Below are positions 10,795 to 19,579 of a DNA stretch of 64,000 bases, one piece after another. The number at the start of each line of letters is the position of its first letter. Within the stretch, counting starts at the first letter, position 1. Under the pieces are notes generated by a model that searched no databases, was not told where the DNA came from, and saw only the letters and a list, made by a program, of their open reading frames with translations. Both the position numbers and the translations under genes were made by a program. This DNA comes from Treponema maltophilum ATCC 51939 (GTDB taxonomy: Bacteria; Spirochaetota; Spirochaetia; Treponematales; Treponemataceae), in contig NZ_KE332518.1 of assembly GCF_000413055.1 (NCBI RefSeq), forward strand, positions 2,047,583 through 2,111,582, read 5' to 3'.

Positions 10795-10824
10795 TTTTAC
10801 CGTCGCTCCATCGGCCGTATCGGA

Positions 10825-11904
10825 TTACCAATCCAAAAGCTTATTCAGCGCTTCGCCTGTTTTAAGCATTTGGTAATTTTCGGGAGTACGCAGCGATTTG
10901 GTAACTTCTTCAACCGCGGCGGCAAAGGCGGACGCTTCTTTTTGGCGGCCGAGCTGCTCTTTTATGTACTCGTATACGGTAGTCGCGGTATCGGGCTGCA
11001 CTTCATCGCCGAGGGCAAGGATTTTCGCGCCGTATTTTTCCTGCACGACATAAAACTGATAGTCGGCAGGCGTTTCGCTTATATCCGAAATAAAGCCGAC
11101 GTTTTGCGAAAACAGTTTAAGCAAAGCCGCGTCGTCCATACCGAGCTGCTGTGCCGCAAGGGTTCCCTTACTTATGTACATATCACCTGCTTGGAAACCC
11201 GAATTGTCGAGTTTGCTTTTAACTTTCAGCTGAGCGTAATTCGCCTTTTTGCTTTTTACTTCGCCGTATAAAGAATCGGCAAGTTTTTTTGCCGCGGCGG
11301 CATCTTTCGATTTGGGAACGACGACCATAAAAAGCTTTAATATGTCGTTTTGCACAAAGGTCGACCGGTTGATTTCGTAAAACGAACGGATTTCGGCATC
11401 GGTTGCCGCCGTGTTTTGCAGTTCGTTGCGTTTAAGGGATACCACATAACGCTGTGCAAGAAGCTGCGTTTTAAGAAAATTTTTATATTCCGCCAACTTC
11501 ATGCCGATTTGAGAAAAGAAATAATCGTCCAGCGACAAACCGCTTTGGCTTTTTACAAGCGCGGCAAATTCCTGTTCGGTTATCGAGCGGCCGACCATCG
11601 CGGAAATGGAATTCAAAAAATAGTCGTTCACATCGGAATCGGTAACGGAAATACCCGCTTTTTGAGCGGCCTGCAATGCAAGCTTTTCGTCAATCATCGC
11701 GTCGAGAATCTGTTTTTTTTGCTCGACGGTAAACGAAGTGCCGCCCGCCTGTTTTTGATACGCGGCAACACGATTTTTCAGCTGTTTGAGCGTAATCGAT
11801 TCCGTTTTGTGCAGTTTTATCGTAACGAGCGGCTGCAAATCGCTTTGAGCCGACGCCAAAAAAGCCGTACTCAACAGTACAAAAAACACTACTAACCGTT
11901 TCAT
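10825..11904 (-). CDS. SurA-like periplasmic chaperone / foldase
   Basis: 359 residues with a signal peptide cleaved after LASAQ. The N-terminal ~150 residues match a SurA N-domain (QKKQILDAMIDEKLALQAAQKAGI, then DSDVNDYF). A following region (~180-280) has the layout of a parvulin PPIase but only weak motif support. It should act in the periplasm on outer-membrane proteins in transit. The gene is upstream of nusB. Ribosome site GGAAAGG precedes the ATG. Similar SurA-like proteins are standard in treponemes; peptidyl-prolyl isomerase activity is unproven. Confidence 0.7.
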   Translation of the reverse strand: MKRLVVFFVLLSTAFLASAQSDLQPLVTIKLHKTESITLKQLKNRVAAYQKQAGGTSFTVEQKKQILDAMIDEKLALQAAQKAGISVTDSDVNDYFLNSISAMVGRSITEQEFAALVKSQSGLSLDDYFFSQIGMKLAEYKNFLKTQLLAQRYVVSLKRNELQNTAATDAEIRSFYEINRSTFVQNDILKLFMVVVPKSKDAAAAKKLADSLYGEVKSKKANYAQLKVKSKLDNSGFQAGDMYISKGTLAAQQLGMDDAALLKLFSQNVGFISDISETPADYQFYVVQEKYGAKILALGDEVQPDTATTVYEYIKEQLGRQKEASAFAAAVEEVTKSLRTPENYQMLKTGEALNKLLDW

Positions 11905-12013
11905 ATCCTTTCCTCAATAAAACAATGGTATAACATATAACAACCGGAACGTACCGGCGTTACAGTACAAACCGAATTTGCGTAATTCAAACGCACTCGG
12001 AGCACGGAGCGGC

Positions 12014-13807
12014 TCAGTCTACAATAACCGCGCGAATGCGGCGTACGCCCGCCGAAGACGACTGCTCTTTTTGTATTTTAAACGTGCCGATGGTGCCGGT
12101 GTGCTCCACGTGCGGCCCGCCGCACACTTCTTTGGAAAAATCGCCGATGGAATACACTTTTACCTTTGATTCGTATTTTTCGCCGAAAAGCGCGCGCGCG
12201 CCGGCTTTTTTCGCATCTTCCAAATCCATAATTTCGATCGTAACGGGAAGGTCGCGCTTGATTTGCTCGTTTACCATATTTTCGACTGCGGCGATTTCTT
12301 CCTTTGTCATGGGCGCCGGATGCGAAAAGTCAAACCGCAAGCGTTCGGCGGTAATATTCGACCCCTTTTGCATAACATGCGGCCCCAGCACGCGCACGAG
12401 GGCTTCCTGCAATAAGTGCGTGCACGTGTGGTACTTTGTCGTAATTTCGGAATGGTCGGCCAAACCGCCTTTAAACACCTGACCGCTTGTCGAGCGCGAC
12501 AACTCCTGATGCTTTTTAAACGCTTCGTCAAATTCCTGTCTGTTTACCTTCATGCCGTGTTCGCCGGCCAGCTCTTCGGTCAATTCGACCGGGAAGCCGA
12601 AGGTATCGTAGAGGCGGAACGCAACGCGTCCGGGAATAATCTTTGCGGGATTTTTCATTAAATTGGGCAAAAGCTTTTCGAATTCGGCTTCGCCTTTTTT
12701 AAGCGTTTCAAGGAATTTTTCCTCTTCGCGCAAAAGTTCGTCCAATATAAGCCGGCGTTTTTCTTCAAGCTCGGGGTACGCGCCTTTAAAGTTGTCGATA
12801 ACGACTTGGGCGGGTACGCCTAAAAAAGCTTTTTCCAAACCGAGTTTTTTGCCGTGGCGCACCGAACGGCGGATAAGGCGGCGCAGAACATAGCCCGCCC
12901 CCACGTTGGAAGGAAGCACGCCCTTCGGATCGCCGATAATAAAAACGGCCGCGCGGGTATGATCGCAGATAATGCGGATCGACGCGTCGTCGGCTTCGTT
13001 GTCGCCGTATTTTTTGCCGGTAAGTTTTTCGATCGAATGAATGATGGGCTGAAATACTTCCGTATCGTACACGGATTTTTTGCCCTGCAGCATGGCGACC
13101 GTACGCTCGATTCCCATACCGGTATCGACGCAGCGGCGGCTCAATTTGTTGTACTTTCCGTCTTTGTCTTTATTGTATTCCATAAAGACATCGTTCCATA
13201 TTTCGACATATTTGCCGCACGAGCAAGCGCCCGGCGCGCAGTGATCGGAACAGGGGGCTTTGCCCGTATCGTAAAACATTTCCGTATCGGGACCGCATGG
13301 ACCGGTTTCGCCGGCGGGCCCCCACCAGTTATCGCTGCGCGGCAAAAAGTGCACGCGTTCTTTCGGAATGCCCAGCGACATCCAGATTGAAGCCGATTCG
13401 TCGTCGCGCGGCACATCCGCATCGCCTGCAAAAACGGTAACCGACAGTTTATCGACGGGAATATTCAGCCACTGCTTGCCCGTTAAAAATTCAAAACTCC
13501 AGCTTATCGCTTCTTTTTTAAAATAATCGCCGAGCGACCAGTTACCCAGCATTTCAAAACAGGTTAAATGGCTCGAATCCCCTACCGAATCGATATCGCC
13601 CGTGCGGATGCATTTTTGATAATCGCACAGCCGCGTTCCCGACGGGTGCGGTTCGCCCATCAAATAGGGCACCAGCGGATGCATGCCCGCAGTCGTAAAC
13701 AACACGGTCGGATCGTTTTCGGGGATAACGGACTTACCGGAAATCTCGGTGTGCCCTTTGCTCTTAAAAAATTCTATATATTTGGATCGCAATTCGTTTG
13801 CAGTCAT
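12014..13807 (-). CDS. alaS: Alanyl-tRNA synthetase, short form
   Basis: 597 residues against about 870 for most bacterial AlaRS. The catalytic domain opens with the ELRSKYIEFF...HTEISG helix. The editing domain keeps its zinc/catalytic set: HxxxH (HTCTH) and CxxxH (CGGPH) near the C-terminus. The protein stops right after the editing core (SSSAGVRRIRAV), so the C-Ala oligomerisation domain is missing. Short AlaRS is known in spirochaetes, so this is not a truncation error. The start at 13807 is chosen because the family N-terminus begins there and a promoter ends at that codon. There is no ribosome site. Confidence 0.96.
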   Translation of the reverse strand: MTANELRSKYIEFFKSKGHTEISGKSVIPENDPTVLFTTAGMHPLVPYLMGEPHPSGTRLCDYQKCIRTGDIDSVGDSSHLTCFEMLGNWSLGDYFKKEAISWSFEFLTGKQWLNIPVDKLSVTVFAGDADVPRDDESASIWMSLGIPKERVHFLPRSDNWWGPAGETGPCGPDTEMFYDTGKAPCSDHCAPGACSCGKYVEIWNDVFMEYNKDKDGKYNKLSRRCVDTGMGIERTVAMLQGKKSVYDTEVFQPIIHSIEKLTGKKYGDNEADDASIRIICDHTRAAVFIIGDPKGVLPSNVGAGYVLRRLIRRSVRHGKKLGLEKAFLGVPAQVVIDNFKGAYPELEEKRRLILDELLREEEKFLETLKKGEAEFEKLLPNLMKNPAKIIPGRVAFRLYDTFGFPVELTEELAGEHGMKVNRQEFDEAFKKHQELSRSTSGQVFKGGLADHSEITTKYHTCTHLLQEALVRVLGPHVMQKGSNITAERLRFDFSHPAPMTKEEIAAVENMVNEQIKRDLPVTIEIMDLEDAKKAGARALFGEKYESKVKVYSIGDFSKEVCGGPHVEHTGTIGTFKIQKEQSSSAGVRRIRAVIVD

Positions 13808-13814
13808 AGGGTAT

Positions 13815-13843
13815 ATAGTAGACGGGAGGCCCGTGTCTGTCAA
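13815..13843 (-). promoter_or_regulatory. alaS promoter, predicted leaderless start
   Basis: Consensus -35 TTGACA (13843-13838), 17-nt spacer and -10 TACTAT (13820-13815). The expected start point is near 13808, one base from the ATG at 13807. No Shine-Dalgarno exists between them, so the mRNA should be leaderless. Confidence 0.7.
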
Positions 13844-13931
13844 GTAGCGGGAGAAAGCGAATAGGGCCGCAACTTCACGCATTTTTCATAAGCGTGTTTT
13901 CATTAGCACAAAGTTTTCGCCATAGGATTCC

Positions 13932-14861
13932 TTATTCTCTTATGCGTCCGACAATACGCGCATAGACGTGCGGCATTTCGATTTCCGTTAAGGTTTTTGT
14001 GCGCATATCGTACTTAAACGTTTTGCCCTTCGCCATTCCTCCCGGGGGAATAATCCACGCATTATTCGTCCCTATCGTAATAAAAAGTCGATCTTCTTCA
14101 GCATACACATCGCACCAGTCTTTTATATTTATCTTCCGTAAGTTTATATCTTCTCCTCTGTATTCTCCGCTTTGCGTATCATATATCCGCATAAAATAAT
14201 CATGATTGTGAACTTCAACTACACATGGAACACCTCTAACTATTTCGCGGTATCTAATATAAGAATGTTTGTCCGACGGATAAGGATAATATTGTCCGTT
14301 TTCCATATCATACCACCCTTTGTCGAGAAACAGATGCGTGCCGTCGTACCCGATAAGAAAATTATTGCTCACCCTCGTTTTGGCAAACATCCCCCGCAGA
14401 TCTACAATCCGCTCTCTGCCCGTCTTTAAATCCGTTATAACGTATAAACCCGGATAATGTATCGTATCTTCTTCTTTATAGTATTCGATTATTACTTCAT
14501 CGTTATAAACGAAAGCAATCCACAGCCTTTCCCCCTCAGGCTTTTTTATCATAAACTCTTTTGCAGCATTGTAAGTACCGTCGGTTACGTCGGCAAAAAA
14601 GAATGCCTCTTCGGTACTCAATACCGTTCTTGCCCACAGTTTATTTGTTTTCCAATCAAAATTAAAGTATATATAGTCTTTCCATCTTTCAGGAAAAGAT
14701 CGCAGCGGAACTAAATCGGCTTCTTTACCGTCTATCCACAATTGTGTCGGCCCACGGTAATTGTTATAAAATATCAAGCCTGCTTCTTTTTGCGGGGGCT
14801 GCTTTTTACACGAAACGCAGAACAGAACTGAACATAAAAACAACCAAATAAAACCTTTCAT
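13932..14861 (-). CDS. Hypothetical lipoprotein (accessory block)
   Basis: 309 residues with signal peptide and lipobox FCVSC (Cys18). The mature part is rich in aromatic residues and short beta-like segments (e.g. YVITDLKTG, GKTFKYDMRTKTL) that could form a propeller, but I recognise no family. It is the last gene of the left accessory block, which otherwise holds small membrane proteins behind a toxin-like frame. An immunity or surface role is possible, with no direct support. Start: ATG directly followed by the Lys/hydrophobic signal. Confidence 0.55.
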   Translation of the reverse strand: MKGFIWLFLCSVLFCVSCKKQPPQKEAGLIFYNNYRGPTQLWIDGKEADLVPLRSFPERWKDYIYFNFDWKTNKLWARTVLSTEEAFFFADVTDGTYNAAKEFMIKKPEGERLWIAFVYNDEVIIEYYKEEDTIHYPGLYVITDLKTGRERIVDLRGMFAKTRVSNNFLIGYDGTHLFLDKGWYDMENGQYYPYPSDKHSYIRYREIVRGVPCVVEVHNHDYFMRIYDTQSGEYRGEDINLRKINIKDWCDVYAEEDRLFITIGTNNAWIIPPGGMAKGKTFKYDMRTKTLTEIEMPHVYARIVGRIRE

Positions 14862-14957
14862 TTTAGCCCGCCTTCGGCAGATATCGGAGGCAACATATCC
14901 TTTCGCTTCCGCAGAAATACTGTTAACAATCTTTTCACCGTAATCTCGCTTTGAATC

Positions 14958-15275
14958 TTACATCTTTTTTTTGTGTGTTTTATAAATTATAATAATTACA
15001 TTATACATAAATACTATTATAAAAGAAAACATTAAAGACGCAAATACTGTTTCTTTAGATAAAAGCAACATATGAGATGATGCTCCTTGAGTAGATTTCT
15101 TAAACCAATAATCAAATTCATCATTTTGTTCAGTAAGGTCATAAAAACCGTCTTTATTAATATCATATGAGTCGACTTTATGATTAATATATACGAATCT
15201 ACCCCAAATAATACCATTTAAAACAATAAAAATGATTAAAAATGAAGTTAAAAATATTACTACGCTTTTTTTCAT
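14958..15275 (-). CDS. Small membrane protein with EF-hand-like loop
   Basis: 105 residues. Two transmembrane segments (residues ~4-24 and ~72-96) flank an extracytoplasmic loop containing DINKDGFYDLTE, which resembles a calcium-binding DxNxDG loop. The C-terminus is Lys-rich (THKKKM). The start at 15275 is 1 nt after the stop of the upstream lipoprotein gene, so translation is probably coupled. No family is recognised. Its position in a run of small membrane proteins behind the silent toxin cassette makes an immunity role conceivable. Confidence 0.55.
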   Translation of the reverse strand: MKKSVVIFLTSFLIIFIVLNGIIWGRFVYINHKVDSYDINKDGFYDLTEQNDEFDYWFKKSTQGASSHMLLLSKETVFASLMFSFIIVFMYNVIIIIYKTHKKKM

Positions 15276-15276
15276 T

Positions 15277-16116
15277 TCATACAACCTCGTTATTATTTTT
15301 TGCGGCTGCCAGAATCTTTTTGCGCTTAAACCAAAACAAAATAGCCCCCACGGGAATACCGAACACAATATGCCATGCAAAATCGCTGCGAATAAGCGCG
15401 GCGGCAGACAAAAGATGTATGTGTAAAAGCTGTATATGAATCATACCCGTTGTCCAATTTATATCGACGGCACCGAAACCGACGGAAATAAAAAGCAGCC
15501 ACGGGATCTTTTGCCTCAAAGGGAACCGAGTACGAATACAAACAACAAGCATACAAACCGAATATAAAAACGTTAGAAACATTAAAAACAGCACGGCATA
15601 ATGTTTAGCGCTTTTATTTTTTAAAGTAAGCTTGTTGACGTTTCTTTGCGACTCGGTAGTCCGCTTAAGAGCAGCACCGACAGTCATTAACACACCGTCG
15701 TTGCGTTCACACAACACCTCCGCTATGACAAAATCCCCGTTTTCAAATTCGTATTCGTAGTAGAAAGAATAACGGACCAAACCCGCAGAATTAAGCGATT
15801 GAGCTTTGCTATAATTCCAGCGCAGTAAAGACAATTTTTTTACATTTTCTTTCGGATACACTAAAACAAAACTTTCGAACACTTCCGGAGTTAGGTCTGC
15901 TTTGAGTTCTTCATCGGCATGATTATACGCATATTCATAATCGCCTGCTCTGAGTCTTTCCAGCCAATTTTGTGCAAAGTCCGCTTCTTCCTGTAAGATA
16001 AAATCGGTCTTTTCCCCTTGTTTGCATGAGGCACAGAATGGGAGCATTATAAAAATACACAGTACGTATCGAAATTTAAATTCTTTAATGCTTTTTATCA
16101 ATCTAAAGGTCCTCAT
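15277..16116 (-). CDS. Lipoprotein with C-terminal membrane helices, hypothetical
   Basis: 279 residues. An extended signal ends in PFCASC (Cys31). A soluble domain (~35-155) has the helix-sheet layout of NTF2/DUF4878-like proteins (ERLRAGDYEYAYNHADEEL, then strands ending VRYSFYYEYEF). It is followed by about four membrane helices from residue 175 and a basic tail. A lipid anchor plus several membrane helices is unusual. The downstream small membrane protein is coupled to it. Function is unknown. Confidence 0.55.
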   Translation of the reverse strand: MRTFRLIKSIKEFKFRYVLCIFIMLPFCASCKQGEKTDFILQEEADFAQNWLERLRAGDYEYAYNHADEELKADLTPEVFESFVLVYPKENVKKLSLLRWNYSKAQSLNSAGLVRYSFYYEYEFENGDFVIAEVLCERNDGVLMTVGAALKRTTESQRNVNKLTLKNKSAKHYAVLFLMFLTFLYSVCMLVVCIRTRFPLRQKIPWLLFISVGFGAVDINWTTGMIHIQLLHIHLLSAAALIRSDFAWHIVFGIPVGAILFWFKRKKILAAAKNNNEVV

Positions 16117-16183
16117 AAAAATATTTTATCTTCAAACTTCAGCTCCCTCAAACAAACAGCAACACTACCGATATCCGAAAATA

Positions 16184-16501
16184 TCAGCGATTTCGGTTAA
16201 GTATGTTTATTTTTTTTGCCAGCGGTATGGAAACATACATTGTCCAAAAATATCCGACGGAAACAAGGCCCAGATAAATAAAAAATACTTCAATTTGCGT
16301 ATATACATAATTTGCATACCATACGGACTTTGACACTTGAGTATACTCCGCTTGCTTTTTATTGTATACCATGTATAGACCTTCTTTATGATCGCCGCTG
16401 TCTGCATTCCCGCCGATCATATGGTTAAAAATAACACCGCCTACAAAAAGTGTAACCGCACACACAATGCAAAATAAAGCCAATTTGTTAACCCACTTCA
16501 T
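16184..16501 (-). CDS. Small membrane protein, paralog of the 16786 gene (candidate immunity)
   Basis: 105 residues with two hydrophobic segments (~8-26 and ~70-92). The central part, HMIGGNADSG...YMVYNKK...YTQVSKSVWYANYVYT, closely matches the protein at 16786-17073. The two are tandem duplicates with one unrelated gene between them. Layout GG-N-A...G...Y...Y-x-x-VS resembles small membrane proteins I have seen next to polymorphic toxins, though this is recollection, not a search. Start ATG has a good AAGGGAT ribosome site. Likely an extra immunity gene or orphan. Confidence 0.6.
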   Translation of the reverse strand: MKWVNKLALFCIVCAVTLFVGGVIFNHMIGGNADSGDHKEGLYMVYNKKQAEYTQVSKSVWYANYVYTQIEVFFIYLGLVSVGYFWTMYVSIPLAKKINILNRNR

Positions 16502-16516
16502 TTTTTATCCCTTCCG

Positions 16517-16789
16517 CTATGCGAGAAAGAACATATATACCAATACAACCGATGCGCACAAAGGACTGCCTATCAAAGAATGGGCTTGATATATCTTTAA
16601 CTGCGCTAAAATCTTTTTCAGTTCTTCGTTTTTTTCACAGCTGTCAAATACGCTCTCCGTCAAACTATCCAAAGTATTTATACCGATAACGTGTGCATAT
16701 TTTTTATTTAATTTGATTTTCAAGGGTATTCCCGCAATGAACACAGCGGTTATATAGAGTATACAACACGTAAATATTACTATTCTCAT
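16517..16789 (-). CDS. Small membrane protein, hypothetical
   Basis: 90 residues. A hydrophobic N-terminal segment (RIVIFTCCILYITAVFIAGI) is followed by a Lys/Glu-containing loop and a second hydrophobic segment at the C-terminus (SLIGSPLCASVVLVYMFFL). The ATG at 16789 overlaps the stop of the upstream gene as ATGA, indicating coupled translation. A longer frame upstream exists but lies inside the neighbour. No family is recognised. It is expressed together with the candidate immunity gene. Confidence 0.55.
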   Translation of the reverse strand: MRIVIFTCCILYITAVFIAGIPLKIKLNKKYAHVIGINTLDSLTESVFDSCEKNEELKKILAQLKIYQAHSLIGSPLCASVVLVYMFFLA

Positions 16790-17073
16790 AGGATTCCCAG
16801 CGGTACATATCTGCGAAAAAGGTATGAACAGAAAAAAGAAAGTGCCCCGGCAAATACCATTGTAACGCAAGTGCATACATAATTTGCGTACCATACGGGT
16901 TTTGATACTTGCGTATATGCCTTATCTTCCTTGTCGTACACCATATATACATCTTCTTTATGATAGCCCCTTACGGCATTGCCACCGATTATATGGTCAA
17001 ACTGCATGGATATACCGAGAAAAACAACTCCCAATACAATACAAACCGCTCCAAAATTCCGATTTATTTCCAT
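16786..17073 (-). CDS. Candidate immunity membrane protein of the silent toxin cassette
   Basis: 95 residues with membrane segments at ~8-25 and ~68-85. The central motif HIIGGNAVRGYHKEDVYMVYD...YTQVSKPVWYANYVCT is shared with the 16184 paralog. Its ATG overlaps the last codons of the toxin-like frame (shared ATGGAAATAA, 10 nt), with a GAGG ribosome site inside that frame. Such overlap is the classical layout of a toxin and its cognate immunity gene. A membrane-located inhibitor would suit a toxin acting at or in the membrane. Role inferred from layout only. Confidence 0.6.
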   Translation of the reverse strand: MEINRNFGAVCIVLGVVFLGISMQFDHIIGGNAVRGYHKEDVYMVYDKEDKAYTQVSKPVWYANYVCTCVTMVFAGALSFFCSYLFRRYVPLGIL

Positions 17074-18155
17074 TCCCAGTTCCTCAAATAGATATTACTT
17101 TCAACTAAAATCCCCTTTGCTGCAGCATGTGGCAGCATGGAACGCCCTGCAATAAGATATGTACTGGCTCCTACTCCTAAACCGAACGCTCCTTCGGCTC
17201 TCAGTGTTTTGCCGAAGGCCGACACATCAACATTTGCCGCATATTTAATTAAGGAAGCTTCCGCGCTCCCTCCCGCTTTACCGTCTTTCATTCCTACCCA
17301 TGCCTCCGCTTGACAAGTTCCCATAGTCCCGGAAAAGTCCACTTTAAAATTCTTACCGTCAAAAAGTGTTTTTTCAAAGGTATATTCAGCCCCGCCTGCT
17401 TTAACAAAAAAATTAAATTGTTTGTCAGAGAGGCGCCCATCAAAGCCGGATGCTGAATATAAACCTTTTGCCTTTCCGTCTGATGATTTTCCTGTTGCAA
17501 CATTCCAGAAATAACGTATTTTTTCTCCCAGTCCCTTTTTCTCTTCAGGTAAAGCAGGTACTGCCGGATTCGGCTTTTGCGGCAAGCCGTTTTCTTGCCC
17601 TTGCTGAACAGACGGCTTAGGCACCGGTTGACTTTGCGCAGGAGGATGATAGCCGCTTCCGCCGCCTCCCGATGAGCCGCTGTCCCGATCGGAATCCCTA
17701 TCCCGCTCCCCTCGGTCAAATGATCCGCCCCCGCCTGTCGAACCGCCGCTGCTTGAAGAACCTGAAGTTCCTCCGCTCGACGTTTCCCGCTTTGAAGGCG
17801 GCGAGCATTCCGTACGCGGCGCGCCGCCGCCTTGTGTAGGAGACCTTTCCTCTCCCTTATTTACCCCGCCAGGATTCGATGGCTTAGAATCGGAAGAACC
17901 TCCGGACTCCCTGCCGGATGAACTGCTTCGCCCGGAACTTCCTCCGCTCGACGTATCTCGCTTTGAAGGTGGCGAACATTCAGTACGCGGCGCGCCGCCG
18001 CCTTGTGTAGGAGACCTTTCCTCTCCCTTATTCGGACCACCGGAAGACCTTTCTCCGGGTGCATTACTTGAATGAGGACAGGTGTCCGAGTTTCTGTCGG
18101 TTCTCGGATCGTCTTTTACCTGCTTTCCTCCGTTTACCTCAAGCAGTTCTTCAAA
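17064..18155 (-). pseudogene. Silent toxin cassette: double-glycine-leader protein lacking its start
   Basis: Continuous open frame of 363 codons homologous to the N-terminal half of the protein at 26135-27607. Homology starts abruptly at the leader end FEELLEVNGGKQVKDDPRTD and runs through the Ser/Gly-rich linker and two NKGEERSPTQGGGAPR repeats. The C-terminal ~190 residues differ: a basic region, then Ala/Gly-rich strands (AEASLIKYAANVDVSAFG, GAFGLGVGAS) like the body of other polymorphic toxins. I checked every codon from 18155 to 17624 and found no stop. The frame stays open back to a TAG at 18267-18269 but has no ATG, GTG or TTG before the leader. It should be untranslated unless recombined. 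A GTG at 17624 could start the C-terminal part. Confidence 0.75.
17768..18032 (-). repeat. 171-bp direct repeat inside the silent toxin cassette
   Basis: Segments 17768-17861 and 17939-18032 (94 nt each) are nearly identical and offset by 171 nt, which is 57 codons, so the repeat is in frame. Each encodes the block ending NKGEERSPTQGGGAPRTECSPPSKR. Variable Ser/Gly sequence fills the spacing. Equivalent single blocks appear twice, more diverged, in the gene at 26135. Confidence 0.8.
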
Positions 18156-18300
18156 AGCCGCATAAAATCGTTTTGACCGTAAAAAATATTTTCGGTAAGT
18201 AAATAAGTAAAGCGAAACGGTCGGGTGTATAAAAAACTGTACTTTGCAGCGTCTCTGTTTTTGAGCCTATAGGAAGTTTTTCTCTTTGTCAACTGCCGTC

Positions 18301-19554
18301 TTACGGTATCTTGCTGAAGTCAAGATATTCTTTCGGACGCACAAGGCCGTCTTTATCCGAATACAGCATGTATTCGTCATTGTATAAAACAATCCAATAA
18401 CCGCACGATGAATACCATATTTTATCGAAGACGGGCCTTGTCACAAACTCACCCCGTTCATTCATAAGCCCCCATTTCCATTGCCTTTCTCCGGCAGGTT
18501 TACCGTATATAATATGTCCGTCGTTAAAGTCGTCGTCCAATGTATAATCCTGAGGAAGAATAAAAACATCATTGTCCCGTATATCGACCAATTTCCAGCC
18601 GGACGCTTTGTATCCGGAAGCATTCCGCACTTTGCGATCGGCACTTACCGGCATGTATCGCACCGCACAGACGCTGCCGGAATAATTTTTAACTTCGTAA
18701 TATTTCGGCTTTATTTGCCAGTTTCCCGCTACGTCAATAAGCCCCGTTGCGGCGACGGTTTCTTCTTCGTTATCATAATAAACGGAGGCTGCCGGTATAA
18801 AACCTTTTATTACACGCTCTCCCAAATAGGCATATTTTGCCGAAAGCAGCTTACGTCCCTTTTTATCCATAATTCCCCATAAGCTCTTGCTTTGCGTATG
18901 CAAATCAGGATTGCCGTGCTTTTCTCCGAAAACGGCATAACCTTCGGAAAATCCGTTTAAGATATCGGCACTGACCGGAAAACCGAACCGCCCTTTTAAG
19001 AACGTACCGTGCTTATCCATAAAGAACGCTTTATGTTTTTTGAGATCATGATATACGACATAGCCTTCATGGAAGCCTCCTGAAAAATAAGCAACGCGCC
19101 TGTCACAGTAAACCGCTTTATTACCATGTATATCATAAAAACCATGTTCATCAATGTCCTTGTCTTTATCGTAGAGCATATATTGGAACATTTGTTCCGA
19201 TATATGTATTCTATACACCGGACTGGAATCCTTGTATTGCAATATAGTTGTCCCGCTCACATCGACAACGGAGCAAAAAAGGGGCACATCTTTTTCGGGA
19301 TCATAGTTTTGACCGATCAAAGCATAGCCATCGGAGAAATTTTCTTTGATATAATACTTTTCTGAAAAAACAACAACTGCTTTATCTTCGTTAAAAAGCC
19401 CGCTTACAAAATCTCCTTGCTCCCCCATCCGGAAAGTTATCAATTTTTTCTCTGGACGAGGTACCGTATTTTGTCGGCAAGAAGTCTGACGGCAGCTAAA
19501 ACCGGTTGCCGCCAAAAGTATAATGATACAAATAAAAGTGAACTTTTTTTGCAT
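18301..19554 (-). CDS. WG-repeat lipoprotein
   Basis: 417 residues with signal peptide and a lipobox near TGFSC. The mature protein carries about eight diverged WG/KWG-type beta repeats (SLWGIMDKKGRKLLSAKYAYLG, ATGLIDVAGNWQIKPKYYEV, KWGLMNERGEFVTRPVFDKI), which form propeller-like surfaces for protein contact. I start at 19554 (AAGGG ribosome site), not the in-frame 19599, which overlaps the preceding gene. It shares an operon with the gene at 19580. Substrate or partner unknown; WG-repeat lipoproteins are common in treponeme accessory regions. Confidence 0.7.
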   Translation of the reverse strand: MQKKFTFICIIILLAATGFSCRQTSCRQNTVPRPEKKLITFRMGEQGDFVSGLFNEDKAVVVFSEKYYIKENFSDGYALIGQNYDPEKDVPLFCSVVDVSGTTILQYKDSSPVYRIHISEQMFQYMLYDKDKDIDEHGFYDIHGNKAVYCDRRVAYFSGGFHEGYVVYHDLKKHKAFFMDKHGTFLKGRFGFPVSADILNGFSEGYAVFGEKHGNPDLHTQSKSLWGIMDKKGRKLLSAKYAYLGERVIKGFIPAASVYYDNEEETVAATGLIDVAGNWQIKPKYYEVKNYSGSVCAVRYMPVSADRKVRNASGYKASGWKLVDIRDNDVFILPQDYTLDDDFNDGHIIYGKPAGERQWKWGLMNERGEFVTRPVFDKIWYSSCGYWIVLYNDEYMLYSDKDGLVRPKEYLDFSKIP

Positions 19555-19579
19555 TGCAATACCCTTATTGATTTTATAA

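Noticed and set aside
18155-18266. Possible N-terminal extension of the silent cassette
   Set aside because: The 37 codons back to TAG at 18267 contain no ATG, GTG or TTG and share nothing with the leader of the intact gene.
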